This document shows positions 32,832 through 42,516 of a DNA stretch of 60,029 nucleotides, piece after piece (positions within the stretch are counted from its first letter, which is position 1; every line of letters begins with the position of its first letter). Below the pieces are notes generated by a model. It worked only from the letters and a program-made list of their open reading frames with translations, searched no databases and was not told the DNA's origin. The position numbers were made by a program, and so were the translations under genes. Origin of the DNA: Firmicutes bacterium CAG:341 (lineage in GTDB: Bacteria; Bacillota; Clostridia; Oscillospirales; Acutalibacteraceae); contig FR895316.1 of the NCBI GenBank assembly GCA_000434995.1, positions 44,767 through 104,795 of the forward strand, written 5' to 3'.

Positions 32832-35800
32832 TTATTCAAGCCCCATTTTAGCTGCAAGTTCGGCTGTTTGAAGTTCAATAAGCTTTGATACACCCTTTTC
32901 CTGCATTGTAACACCGTAAAGAACATCCGCCTCTTCCATAGTGCCTCGCCTATGAGTAATTGAAATAAATTGAGTTTTATCCGTCATCTTACGCATATAT
33001 TTTGCAAATCGCTCAACATTGACATCATCAAGCGCCGCTTCAACTTCGTCATAAATGCAAAACGGAGCCGGCTGAACTTTAAGTACACTGAACAAAAGTG
33101 CCATTGCCGCAAGCGACTTTTCACCGCCGGAGAAAAGGTTAATATTCTGAACTGATTTTCCCGGTGGCTGAATACGGATTTCAATGGGAGATTCAAGGCA
33201 GTTATCCGGCTGTTCCAAAAGAAGCTCACCCTTACCTCCGCCGAAGAAATCTGCAAAGCAAACTTTAAATTCAGCATTGATTTTATTAAACTGAGTAAGG
33301 AATTTTTCACTCATAGAAGCAGTCAAATCCTCAATTATTTTCATAAGTTCATTTTTTGACTTTTCAACATCGCCTATTTGCTCTTTAAGGAATGTATAGC
33401 GCTCGCTTACTTCCTTATATTCTTCAATAGCACCTACATTGATTGAGCCAAGACCTTTGATTGCAACTTTAATTTCGTGAAGTCTGCGCTTTGCTTCGCT
33501 CATATCATCAATTTGAATATTAAGTGCTTCAGCTTCATGCTTGGTGAGTTCATACTGTTCAAAGAGCATATCGTTTAATTCATCATACTCTTTTTTCATA
33601 GCATTTTTTCTTTCATCAAGACGAACGATTGAACCTGAAAGCTTTTCTCTATCCTGATTTTTAATTTTTTCCTCGCCGCGAAGTTCAGTTGTACGCTTTT
33701 CAAGCTCATTTCTTTGTTCTATCTGCGCACTCACATCATTATTTGACTGCTCTGCCTTAATCCTAAGGTCATTTGCATTGGCCTTAATTTCGTTAATTGA
33801 AATAAGAAGAGCCTGATTTCTTTCTTCAATAACCTTGATTTCATCCCAAATGGTTTTAACTCTGTCTGATTGAGTATTTTTTCTCAAATTAAGTTCTTCA
33901 ACAGAAAGTTTGGCAGTTTCGTTATCTTTTGCAAGTGTAACAAGTTCAAGATTTATCTTTTCGCTTTTTTCCCTGTACTCGTCACGCTTTGCATTTATTT
34001 CGCTTGCATTGCCTGAAGTTTTTTCAAGTTCCTTTTCAGCTTGTGCAATTTCATTTTCAATTACTTTGATTTCATTTTCACTTGATTTTGATTCATTTTC
34101 AAATTCGGCAATTCGTTCTTTGGCACTGTCTTTTTCACTGATAAGAAGTGAAAGCTGAGATGAAAGATGCTCATATTTTTCTAAAACAAGCTTATGTTCA
34201 CCCTGCGCTCTGATAAGTTCCTCTTTTGCCTGCTGTAAATCAGCTTGCGCTCCCTGCAAATTAGCAAGTGCAAAATTTGCTTCTTCAAGTGCTGTTTTAT
34301 ATTTAGCTTTAATTTGCTGTGCAGTTTCTTCAAGTTTCTTGGCTTCTTTATTAAGCTCATCAATCATATTTCCTCTTGAAAGAATACCTGCACCCTTTGA
34401 TTGCGAACCGCCGGTCATTGATCCGCCCGGATTTATAATCTGACCGTCAACTGTAACTATTTTAAATCTGTTGGAATATCTTTTTGAAATTCCTATTGCC
34501 GAGTCCATATCTTCAACTATAACTACTCTGCCTAAAAGATTTGAAATAATATTTTTATATTCGTTCTTGCAATCAACAAGTTCACTTGCAATTGCAACAA
34601 AGCCCAAATTATCATCAAGGTCTTTTTCATCAAGATTTCTTGGCTTTATAGCTGAAATCGGGAGAAAAGTTGCCCTGCCGACACGGTTATTTTTAAGATA
34701 ATAAATTGCACGCTTTGCGTCTGCTTCATTGCCGACTACTATATTTTGCATTGCTGCACCGAGTGCAACTTCAACAGCAACACTGTACTCATTATCAACA
34801 GTGATAAGCTGTGACAGCGGCCCGTGAACACCTGAAAGTGCCTTGCTTTGTGCCTGACGCATAACGGCTTTTACAGCACCTGAAAAACCTTCCATATTTT
34901 TTTCAAGGTCAAGAAGCATTTTAGCTTTTTGCGTCTTTTGGTTATATTCATTGTTAGCCTTTTCAAGTTCAGCTTTAAGCTTTTCGGCATTAGCGTTTTT
35001 ATTTTCAAGCTTAATTTTATAACCCTGCATCGAGTTATTATTTTCATCAATACGAGCTTGCAAAGCTTTTAAATTTTCATCACTTTTTTCTTTAAGCTTT
35101 TCAACTTCTTCAAGGTCATTTTTTCCTTGCTCAATTGATGAATCAACAATGCTTTGCCTTGATTTAATTTCCTGTGCGGATGTAAGTGCCTGTGAGCATT
35201 TAACCCTGCAATCGGAAAGTTTAAGTGTAAGAGAAGTGATTTTTTGATTAAGTTCAACAGTAAGCTTTGAAAACTCTTCATTTGATGAAAGAAGATTATT
35301 CATTTCATCTGTAACATTTTTAAGTTCCTGCTTTTTTGCTTTTATCTCTACTTCGCTTTCGGAAATGAAGTTCTGCTTTTCTTCAATTTGAGCATCAATT
35401 GAAAGATTTGTATTATCAACATCACCGATGTCATTTTTAAGTCTTTCAATAGTTTCATTATTATGGTTTAATGTGGTTTCTAAAACCGAAGCTTCACCGT
35501 CTTTGCGTAGTGCTTCTTCCTCATAAGCTTTTGAGCCCATTCTGATTTGCTCGATTTGGGTATTGATTGAAACGGTTTTTTGCGCAATTTCTTCAATTTC
35601 TTCTTCAATAGCTTTAAGTTCTTTTTCGCAAATATCATATGATGCGTTTGCCGCGTCAATTTTATGCTCCTGCTCACGAAGCTCATTTGTAAAGCGATTT
35701 ATTTTATTTACCCAAACACCGATTTCAAGTGTTTTCTTTTCATCCGAAAGGGTAATGAATTTTTGTGCTTTTTCGCTTTGCTTTCTGAGCGGCTCAACTC

Positions 35801-36401
35801 TGCTTTCAAGTTCGCCCAAAATATCAAGAAGTCTTACTAAATTTTCTTGTGCCTGGTCAAGCCTGCGGGTTGCGTCTTTTCTTTTATGGCGGAAAAGTGA
35901 AATACCTGCCGCTTCTTCAAAAAGTTCACGCCTATCCTCATTTTTTTGAGATATGATAGAGTCGATTTTACCCTGACCCACCATAGAATATCCGTCAGAA
36001 CCAAGGCCTGTATCCATAAACAGTTCCCTAATATCCCTTGCTCTTACGGTTTCACCGTCAATTTTATATTCACTTTCACCGGAGCGATAATATCTTCTTG
36101 AAACCGTTACAATTTCACCTTTATCTTTAAGGGTTTGGTCAGTATTATCCAGGGTGAGCTGAACCTGTGCAAAACCGAGTGCTTTACGCGTAGAAGTACC
36201 GCTGAAAATTACATCTTCCATTTTAGAACCGCGAAGTGATTTTGAACTTGTTTCGCCCAAAACCCAACGAACAGCATCGGAAATATTACTTTTGCCTGAA
36301 CCGTTAGGACCTACAACAGCAGTTATACCTTTACCGAAATTAAGACTTGTCCTGTCAGGGAAAGACTTAAAACCCTGTATTTCAAGTGATTTTAATACCA
36401 T
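32832..36401 (-). CDS. smc: Chromosome segregation protein SMC
   Basis: 1189-residue condensin ATPase. Walker A GPNGSGKSNISDAVRW lies at residues 32-47. Two long coiled coils flank a hinge at about 500-680 (LSGVHGPLSQLITVD, GGSMTGGSQSKGAGIL). The C-terminal head has the signature LFSGGEKSLAAMALLFSV and Walker B FCIYDEVEAALDDVN. Length is normal. Its ATG overlaps the stop of the radical SAM gene by one base (TAATG). Confidence 0.98.
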   Translation of the reverse strand: MVLKSLEIQGFKSFPDRTSLNFGKGITAVVGPNGSGKSNISDAVRWVLGETSSKSLRGSKMEDVIFSGTSTRKALGFAQVQLTLDNTDQTLKDKGEIVTVSRRYYRSGESEYKIDGETVRARDIRELFMDTGLGSDGYSMVGQGKIDSIISQKNEDRRELFEEAAGISLFRHKRKDATRRLDQAQENLVRLLDILGELESRVEPLRKQSEKAQKFITLSDEKKTLEIGVWVNKINRFTNELREQEHKIDAANASYDICEKELKAIEEEIEEIAQKTVSINTQIEQIRMGSKAYEEEALRKDGEASVLETTLNHNNETIERLKNDIGDVDNTNLSIDAQIEEKQNFISESEVEIKAKKQELKNVTDEMNNLLSSNEEFSKLTVELNQKITSLTLKLSDCRVKCSQALTSAQEIKSRQSIVDSSIEQGKNDLEEVEKLKEKSDENLKALQARIDENNNSMQGYKIKLENKNANAEKLKAELEKANNEYNQKTQKAKMLLDLEKNMEGFSGAVKAVMRQAQSKALSGVHGPLSQLITVDNEYSVAVEVALGAAMQNIVVGNEADAKRAIYYLKNNRVGRATFLPISAIKPRNLDEKDLDDNLGFVAIASELVDCKNEYKNIISNLLGRVVIVEDMDSAIGISKRYSNRFKIVTVDGQIINPGGSMTGGSQSKGAGILSRGNMIDELNKEAKKLEETAQQIKAKYKTALEEANFALANLQGAQADLQQAKEELIRAQGEHKLVLEKYEHLSSQLSLLISEKDSAKERIAEFENESKSSENEIKVIENEIAQAEKELEKTSGNASEINAKRDEYREKSEKINLELVTLAKDNETAKLSVEELNLRKNTQSDRVKTIWDEIKVIEERNQALLISINEIKANANDLRIKAEQSNNDVSAQIEQRNELEKRTTELRGEEKIKNQDREKLSGSIVRLDERKNAMKKEYDELNDMLFEQYELTKHEAEALNIQIDDMSEAKRRLHEIKVAIKGLGSINVGAIEEYKEVSERYTFLKEQIGDVEKSKNELMKIIEDLTASMSEKFLTQFNKINAEFKVCFADFFGGGKGELLLEQPDNCLESPIEIRIQPPGKSVQNINLFSGGEKSLAAMALLFSVLKVQPAPFCIYDEVEAALDDVNVERFAKYMRKMTDKTQFISITHRRGTMEEADVLYGVTMQEKGVSKLIELQTAELAAKMGLE

Positions 36402-37372
36402 TATTTTATCTCCAATTCATCAACATCAAGATTATTGTTGATAACAATTTTTATGTTATATCCTCTTTCAATAAGAAGATAAATATTCGACTTTTTATTG
36501 CCTTTCAGCTTTGAAAGTGACTTTGAATTAACAGCCACTTCGTAATCAGCCGGGGGTAAATCAAGAATTTTATTTAGCATAATTCTTGATTTAACAAGCT
36601 CACCAAAGCTGTCGTGAAAACCGCCGGCAAGCATATTTTTCTTTATATCCTCGCTTGAATGAAGGCCCAAGCGAATTATTTTAATTGAATTTTCCTCAAA
36701 AAGAGGTACAAGCTTTGCCACAAGTTCAGCCGATTGCTCAGCATTCGGCGGATTGTATTCACCGCTTAAATATAAATCTGCAAGATATGTATTTTTAAGC
36801 ACAACAGTAGGATAAATCCTGACAGTCTGCGGTTTAAGCGAAATGATTTTTTTAGCAGTTTCAATTGCTTTTTCCTCACTGTCTTTATACAAACCCGTCA
36901 TCATTTGAAGCCCAAGTTCAAAGCCGAAAGATTTAATAAGTTTTGATGCAATTTCAACATCTTTTGAAGTGTGACCGCGCCTGTTAGCCAAAAGTACCTC
37001 GTCATCCATACTTTGCGCACCGAGTTCAATACTTGTCACACCGTATTTTTTTAAAAGTGATAATATTTCACCGTCAATAAAATCAGGTCTGGTTGAAATT
37101 CTTATACCGCTCACTTCACCTGATTTTACATATTTATACGCCGTTTCCAAAAGGGCGAGCATATATTTTCTATCTATTGCAGTAAACGAACCTCCGAAAA
37201 AAGCTATCTCATAATCGTAGCCTTTATGTTTGAGTGCCGTTAACACTGCTTTATCCACATCCGCCGTACTCGGTTGGTTATTGTGCCCGGTAATTGTTTT
37301 TTGATTGCAAAATGAGCATTGGCACGGGCAACCCAAATGCGGAACGAAAATACTGATATTACCTTTTTTCAT
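36401..37372 (-). CDS. Elp3-like radical SAM protein
   Basis: 323-residue radical SAM protein. The cluster motif is CPCQCSFCNQKTITG (CxxxCxxC form, residues 15-24), then FFGGSFTAID, ISTRPDFID and SIELGAQSMDDEVL. This group resembles the Elp3 core but lacks an acetyltransferase domain. It is commonly encoded between rnc and smc in Clostridia. The function is not established; tRNA modification is a reasonable guess from the fold. It overlaps rnc upstream by four bases (ATGA) and smc downstream by one. Confidence 0.9.
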   Translation of the reverse strand: MKKGNISIFVPHLGCPCQCSFCNQKTITGHNNQPSTADVDKAVLTALKHKGYDYEIAFFGGSFTAIDRKYMLALLETAYKYVKSGEVSGIRISTRPDFIDGEILSLLKKYGVTSIELGAQSMDDEVLLANRRGHTSKDVEIASKLIKSFGFELGLQMMTGLYKDSEEKAIETAKKIISLKPQTVRIYPTVVLKNTYLADLYLSGEYNPPNAEQSAELVAKLVPLFEENSIKIIRLGLHSSEDIKKNMLAGGFHDSFGELVKSRIMLNKILDLPPADYEVAVNSKSLSKLKGNKKSNIYLLIERGYNIKIVINNNLDVDELEIK

Positions 37373-38043
37373 ATTACACCCATAAGCTTAAGTGCTTCCT
37401 TTGCAGCTTCTTGCTCTGCACTTTTTTTGCTTCTTCCCTTGCCTTTGCCGATAACATTTGAATTAAGATGAACTTCAACTTCAAATACTTTGTTATGGTC
37501 AGGCCCGCTTTCACCCACAAGCACATAGTTAACATTTTCATCAGGATTTTGCTGAACTACTTCCTGCAAAGTGGTTTTATAATCTTTAAAATTTATATGA
37601 TGTGTTTCAACAGCGGGAGAAAGAAAAGCAAGCACAAATTTTTCAGCATTTTCCATTCCGCCGTCAAGGTAAACAGCGGCAATAAGTGCTTCAAAAGCAT
37701 TTTCTAAAATCGACGATCTGTCAGCTCCGCCGGTATTTGATTCACCCTTGCCCAAAAAAAGATAATCGCCAAGTGAAATTTGCCTTGCAAAATCCGAAAG
37801 TGACTGCGTGCAAACAAGTGATGAACGAAGCTTTGATAAATCCCCCTCCGGCATATCAGGAAAACGGTGGTACAAAAAATCAGCCGAGATTATGGAAAGA
37901 ACTGCATCACCGAGAAATTCCATTCTTTCATTACACTTGATTTTATTATGTCTTTCGTTAGCAAAAGAGGAATGTGTAAGTGCCTCCATAAGATATTCAC
38001 GATTTTTAAAGGTATATCCTATTTTATCTTCAATAGTTGCCAT
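37369..38043 (-). CDS. rnc: Ribonuclease III
   Basis: 224-residue double-strand RNA endonuclease processing rRNA and other structured RNA. The signature NERMEFLGDAVLSII is near residue 40, the second catalytic region ENAFEALIAAVYLDGG near 115, and a C-terminal dsRNA-binding domain (DYKTTLQEVVQQ ... GKGKGRSKKSAEQEAAKEAL) completes it. It lies 8 bp after plsX. acpP, which usually lies between them, is missing here. Confidence 0.97.
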   Translation of the reverse strand: MATIEDKIGYTFKNREYLMEALTHSSFANERHNKIKCNERMEFLGDAVLSIISADFLYHRFPDMPEGDLSKLRSSLVCTQSLSDFARQISLGDYLFLGKGESNTGGADRSSILENAFEALIAAVYLDGGMENAEKFVLAFLSPAVETHHINFKDYKTTLQEVVQQNPDENVNYVLVGESGPDHNKVFEVEVHLNSNVIGKGKGRSKKSAEQEAAKEALKLMGVI

Positions 38044-38051
38044 AATATTTG

Positions 38052-39065
38052 TTAAGCCTCTTGTAAATTTTTAGAAAACCAGGTTTCCATAGTTTCAATT
38101 AAATCATTATCTATAAACCAAACTGCCTGTTTGATTGCATTTTTAAAAGTGCGTGCATCTGCCGAACCGTGTGCCTTAACAACAGGCTTTTTAACACCAA
38201 GCATAACCGCACCGCCGTATTCTTTATAATCAAATTGCTTTTTCATATCATCAATACCCGATTTAACACCAAGATATGCAAGCTTTGATAAGGTGTTTTT
38301 CATAAAGGCATCTTTAATACCATTCATCAAAACCTTTGCAACACCCTCATAAGTTTTGAGTATAAGGTTACCTGTGAATCCATCGGCAACTACTACATCC
38401 GCATCTCCAAACGGAATTTGCCTGCCCTCAATATTACCGATAAAGTTATAAGGTGCTTTGCTCATAAGTTCGTAAGCTTCCTTAACCACAGGCGTACCCT
38501 TTGTATTTTCCTCACCGTTATTTGCAAGGGCAACTTTCGGATTTTCAAGCTTCATAATTTTATTCATATAAAGGCTTCCCATTTGCCCGAATTGGTAAAG
38601 GAATTCACTTCTGCACTCGGCATTCGCACCGCAGTCCATAAGAAGAAAAGGCTTTTTTGCGCTTGGCATAACAGATGCAATCGCAGGCCTTTTAACACCC
38701 TTAATTCTTTTGGTAATAAGAGTTGCACCGACTGTTACACAGCCTGTATTTCCCGCACTTACAAAAGCATCGCCCTCACCGTCATTAAGCAATTTAAAAC
38801 CGACTGCCATTGATGAATCGGCTTTTTCTTTAAGTACGCACTTTGCATCATCGTGCATTGAAATCACTGAATTTGAATTAACTATTTTTGTATTATTGAG
38901 TGCAATGTTATTGTCTTTAGCGCATTTTTTTATTACTTCTTCATTGCCGACAAGAACAGGTTTAATCCCATATTCCTTTACTGCAAGAAAAGTACCCTTG
39001 AGTATTTCAAGCGGTGCATTATCGCCGCCCATTGCGTCAATAATTATTCTTTTAATTTTTGGCAA
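38052..39065 (-). CDS. plsX: Phosphate acyltransferase PlsX
   Basis: 337-residue enzyme making acyl-phosphate from acyl-ACP for phospholipid synthesis, at the membrane surface. IIIDAMGGDNAPLEILKG at the start, KADSSMAVG, FVSAGNTGCVTVGA, LMDCGANAE and VVADGFTGNLILKTYEG are typical. It lies 23 bp after trmFO and 8 bp before rnc. Confidence 0.97.
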   Translation of the reverse strand: MPKIKRIIIDAMGGDNAPLEILKGTFLAVKEYGIKPVLVGNEEVIKKCAKDNNIALNNTKIVNSNSVISMHDDAKCVLKEKADSSMAVGFKLLNDGEGDAFVSAGNTGCVTVGATLITKRIKGVKRPAIASVMPSAKKPFLLMDCGANAECRSEFLYQFGQMGSLYMNKIMKLENPKVALANNGEENTKGTPVVKEAYELMSKAPYNFIGNIEGRQIPFGDADVVVADGFTGNLILKTYEGVAKVLMNGIKDAFMKNTLSKLAYLGVKSGIDDMKKQFDYKEYGGAVMLGVKKPVVKAHGSADARTFKNAIKQAVWFIDNDLIETMETWFSKNLQEA

Positions 39066-39088
39066 TATATTCCACCCTTTCTTTATTT

Positions 39089-40387
39089 TTAAAGCGTTTT
39101 AACAACTTCATCTATATAGGCGAGCGACCTGTTTGAAAGTGCTGCATAACGCTCCTTTTTATCTCTTATTTTAGGTTCAATAGCAGGAAGCACACCGAAG
39201 TTTGCACCCATTGGCTGAAAGTTTTTAACGCTTTCATCACTGATATAATCGCAAAGCGCACCTATCATAGTAATATCAGGCAAAATAAAAGGAGTTTTAC
39301 CCTCTGCCTTTCTTACCGCATTTATTCCTGCAATAATGCCGCTTGACGCACTCTCCATATATCCCTCAACACCGGTAATCTGACCGGCAAAGAAAAGATT
39401 ATCCTTTTCTTTGAATGAGAAATCGGCATTTAAAAGCTTCGGTGAATTGAGAAATGAATTTCTGTGCATTACACCGTATCTTACAAACTGTGCATTTTCA
39501 AGCCCGGGAATCATTGAAAAAACCCGCTTTTGCTCACCAAATTTCAAATTAGTTTGAAAGCCTACAAGATTAAACATTGTACCCTTTGAATTTTCACGCC
39601 TTAACTGAACGCACGCCCAAGGCCTATGACCCGTATTTGGGTCAACCAAGCCGACAGGCTTCATAGGGCCGAAGCGAGGAGCATCAAGCCCCCTTTTTGC
39701 AAGCTTTTCAATAGGCATACATCCCTCATAAACATCAAAATCGTGAACGACTGCGCCCTCGGCATTAACTAACTCTTCTATAAAATTTTCGTACTCGGAC
39801 TTGTTAAACGGGCAATTGATATAGTCATCATCCCCTCCACGCTCATAGCGTGAAGCACCGAAAGCTTTGGTCATATCAACACTGTCGGCTGTAACAATAG
39901 GAGCTGCCGCATCATAAAACGAAAGATATTCGCCTGTTATTTCAGAAATACTTTCTGCAAGCTTACCGTCTGTAAGCGGACCTGTTGCAACAACTGTAAC
40001 GGTATCACCGTCAAGTTCTAAATTTTCAACAACTTCATTTATCACTTCAATATTGGGATGTGATTTGATTTTTTCGGTAACACGGGAAGAAAAAATATCC
40101 CTGTCAACCGCCAATGCACCGCCTGCTGGAACACTCGATTGCCTTGCAACAGGAACGGTAAGCGAGCCAAGCCTTGCCATTTCTTCTTTTAAAAGTCCGG
40201 CGGCACTTTCAATTCGTGAAGCTTTAAGCGAATTTGAGCAAACGAGTTCACAAAAGAAATCCGACTTATGCGCTTCACTTTTTTTAATCGGCTTCATCTC
40301 ATAAAGCGAAACCTTGTAACCTTTATTTGCAATTTGCCAAGCAGCTTCAACACCTGCAAGGCCTGCACCTATAACTCTAAATTTCAT
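39089..40387 (-). CDS. trmFO: Folate/FAD-dependent tRNA m5U54 methyltransferase TrmFO
   Basis: 432-residue flavoprotein methylating U54 of tRNA using methylenetetrahydrofolate. The FAD motif VIGAGLAGVEAAWQIA is at the N-terminus, then FFCELVCSNSLKA, the segment GLLKEEMARLGSL, FNLVGFQTNLKFGEQKRVF and FAGQITGVEGYMESASSG. Length is normal. It lies 10 bp after topA, the common topA-trmFO order. Confidence 0.97.
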   Translation of the reverse strand: MKFRVIGAGLAGVEAAWQIANKGYKVSLYEMKPIKKSEAHKSDFFCELVCSNSLKASRIESAAGLLKEEMARLGSLTVPVARQSSVPAGGALAVDRDIFSSRVTEKIKSHPNIEVINEVVENLELDGDTVTVVATGPLTDGKLAESISEITGEYLSFYDAAAPIVTADSVDMTKAFGASRYERGGDDDYINCPFNKSEYENFIEELVNAEGAVVHDFDVYEGCMPIEKLAKRGLDAPRFGPMKPVGLVDPNTGHRPWACVQLRRENSKGTMFNLVGFQTNLKFGEQKRVFSMIPGLENAQFVRYGVMHRNSFLNSPKLLNADFSFKEKDNLFFAGQITGVEGYMESASSGIIAGINAVRKAEGKTPFILPDITMIGALCDYISDESVKNFQPMGANFGVLPAIEPKIRDKKERYAALSNRSLAYIDEVVKTL

Positions 40388-40397
40388 ATATTACTTA

Positions 40398-42497
40398 TTA
40401 TTCTTCTGTTTTCTTCTTTTTTGGGGCAGGCTTTGTAAAGCCGCAGCCCTCTGTATCAGGGCAATAAAGCACATTACCCTTGCGCTTAAAGAGCGATTTG
40501 CCGCAACGCGGGCAAACCTCATCACTCGGCATATCCCAAGTCATAAAGTTACAATTAGGATAATTTGAGCAACCATAGAAAGATGAACCCCTCTTGGTTT
40601 TCTTTTCAATTACATCACCGCCGCATTCAGGGCATTTTGCTTTGGTTCTGAAAATAAGCGGCTTTGTATTTTTACATTCAGGATAACCCGGGCAAGCAAG
40701 GAATTTACCGAATCTGCCGACTTTGATAACCATATTTCTGCCACACTTTTCGCAAATTTCATCAGTTTCTTCTTCCTTAAGCTTTATCTTAACACCCTGC
40801 ATTTCCTCTTTAGCTTTTTCAAGCGGCTTTTCAAAATCATCATAATAAAGACGAATCATCTCTTTATAATCTTTATCGCCCGAATCAATCTTATCAAGAT
40901 CTGCTTCCATTTTAGATGTATATTTAACATTAACTATGTTTGGCATTTTATCTTTAAGCAGGTTTGTTACTGCTTCGCCGAGTTCAGTAGGCACAAACTG
41001 CTTGCCCTCACGCTTAACATATTCACGGTTGATAATAGTTGATGTAATAGTAACATAAGTTGACGGCCTGCCTACACCGTTTTCTTCAAGCGCTTTTGTA
41101 AGCGAAGCTTCTGTATACCTTGCAGGAGGTTGAGTGAAATGCTGATTGCCAAGAATACTCTTTAGCTTAAGTTCATCACCCTCGGCAAGTACCGGAAGCG
41201 GAGATGCGCTGTCATTCTTTTCATCATCAACCTTTTCTTCATAAAGCTTTGTGAAACCGTCAAATTTAACTGTATATCCCGTAGCTGTGAAGATATAATT
41301 TTTAGCTTCAATTTCTATCTTCATAGTTTCCTGCAAGCAAGATTCCATAAGTGAAGCAATAAATCTTTCCCATACAAGCTTATAAATTTTATACTGGTCA
41401 TTTGATAAATAAGGCTTAACCTGTTCAGGTGTAACCTTTGGCATTGACGGCCTGATAGCTTCGTGTCCGTCTTGAATATTACTTTTCGATTTAAAGTATC
41501 TCGGCTTTTTAGGAAGATATTTTTCACCGAAAGTTTCGGTAATAAATTCATTACCTGCCTGCCTTGCTTCTTCTGAAATACGAAGTGAGTCTGTTCTCAT
41601 ATAAGTGATAAGACCGACTGTGCCAAGCTCGCCTGCTTCAACACCTTCATAAAGTTCCTGCGCCGCTTTCATCGTTCTTTTTGCCTGGAATGAAAGACGC
41701 CTTGACGCTTCCTGCTGAAGTGTGGAAGTGATAAACGGAGGTGTAGGATTTTTCTTTCTGCTGCCTTTTTTAACACTTTTTACAACATAACTTGCACCTT
41801 CAAGTTCAGTAAGAACAGTATCACTCTGCTCCTTATTTTCAATTTTGATTTTTTCGCCATCTTTAGTTGAAAGTGCGGCTGAAAATACTTTTCTTTCAGG
41901 TGGGTTGGTAAATTTAGCATCAATTGACCAATATTCTTCAGCCTTGAATGCACGAATTTCATTTTCCCTGTCAACAATAAGGCGAAGTGCAACCGACTGC
42001 ACACGGCCTGCTGAAAGACCGCGCCTGATTTTTTGTGAAATAAACGGTGAAAGCTTGTAGCCGATAAGACGGTCAAGAATTCTTCTTGCCTGCTGGGCAT
42101 CGACCAAATCAATATCAATTTTACGCGGATTTGCCATTCCGTTTTTTACACCGTTTTTAGTAATTTCATTAAAGGTAACTCTGTTTTCATCGTTAAGGTC
42201 AAGTCCCAAAAGAGTGGCAAGGTGCCAAGAAATTGCTTCTCCCTCACGATCGGGGTCAGTTGCGAGATATACATAATCTGCACTATCAGCCTTTTTCTTA
42301 AGATCTTTTACAAAGTTTTCCTTTCCTTTTATTACAGCATATTTAGGTTCAAAATCATTTGCAATATCAACACTGAGCCTTGCTGCCGGCAAATCTCGTA
42401 CATGGCCCATTGATGCAATTACATCATAGCCTCTGCCAAGATAGCCTTTAATATTCTTTGCCTTTGCAGGTGACTCCACAATTACTAATTTAGACAT
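40398..42497 (-). CDS. topA: DNA topoisomerase I
   Basis: 699-residue type IA topoisomerase relaxing negative supercoils. TOPRIM starts at IVESPAKAKNIKGYLG, with TDPDREGEAISWHLA near 113; the active-site Tyr lies in GLITYMRTDSLRIS near residue 307. Three C-terminal zinc ribbons follow (CEKCGRNMVIK..., CPECGGDVIEK..., CPRCGKSLFKR...). The start MSKLVIVES (42497) is conserved, although its ribosome binding site (GGGAATTATAT) is modest; the frame stays open 17 codons upstream. Confidence 0.97.
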   Translation of the reverse strand: MSKLVIVESPAKAKNIKGYLGRGYDVIASMGHVRDLPAARLSVDIANDFEPKYAVIKGKENFVKDLKKKADSADYVYLATDPDREGEAISWHLATLLGLDLNDENRVTFNEITKNGVKNGMANPRKIDIDLVDAQQARRILDRLIGYKLSPFISQKIRRGLSAGRVQSVALRLIVDRENEIRAFKAEEYWSIDAKFTNPPERKVFSAALSTKDGEKIKIENKEQSDTVLTELEGASYVVKSVKKGSRKKNPTPPFITSTLQQEASRRLSFQAKRTMKAAQELYEGVEAGELGTVGLITYMRTDSLRISEEARQAGNEFITETFGEKYLPKKPRYFKSKSNIQDGHEAIRPSMPKVTPEQVKPYLSNDQYKIYKLVWERFIASLMESCLQETMKIEIEAKNYIFTATGYTVKFDGFTKLYEEKVDDEKNDSASPLPVLAEGDELKLKSILGNQHFTQPPARYTEASLTKALEENGVGRPSTYVTITSTIINREYVKREGKQFVPTELGEAVTNLLKDKMPNIVNVKYTSKMEADLDKIDSGDKDYKEMIRLYYDDFEKPLEKAKEEMQGVKIKLKEEETDEICEKCGRNMVIKVGRFGKFLACPGYPECKNTKPLIFRTKAKCPECGGDVIEKKTKRGSSFYGCSNYPNCNFMTWDMPSDEVCPRCGKSLFKRKGNVLYCPDTEGCGFTKPAPKKKKTEE

Positions 42498-42516
42498 ATA
42501 TAATTCCCATAGCCTT

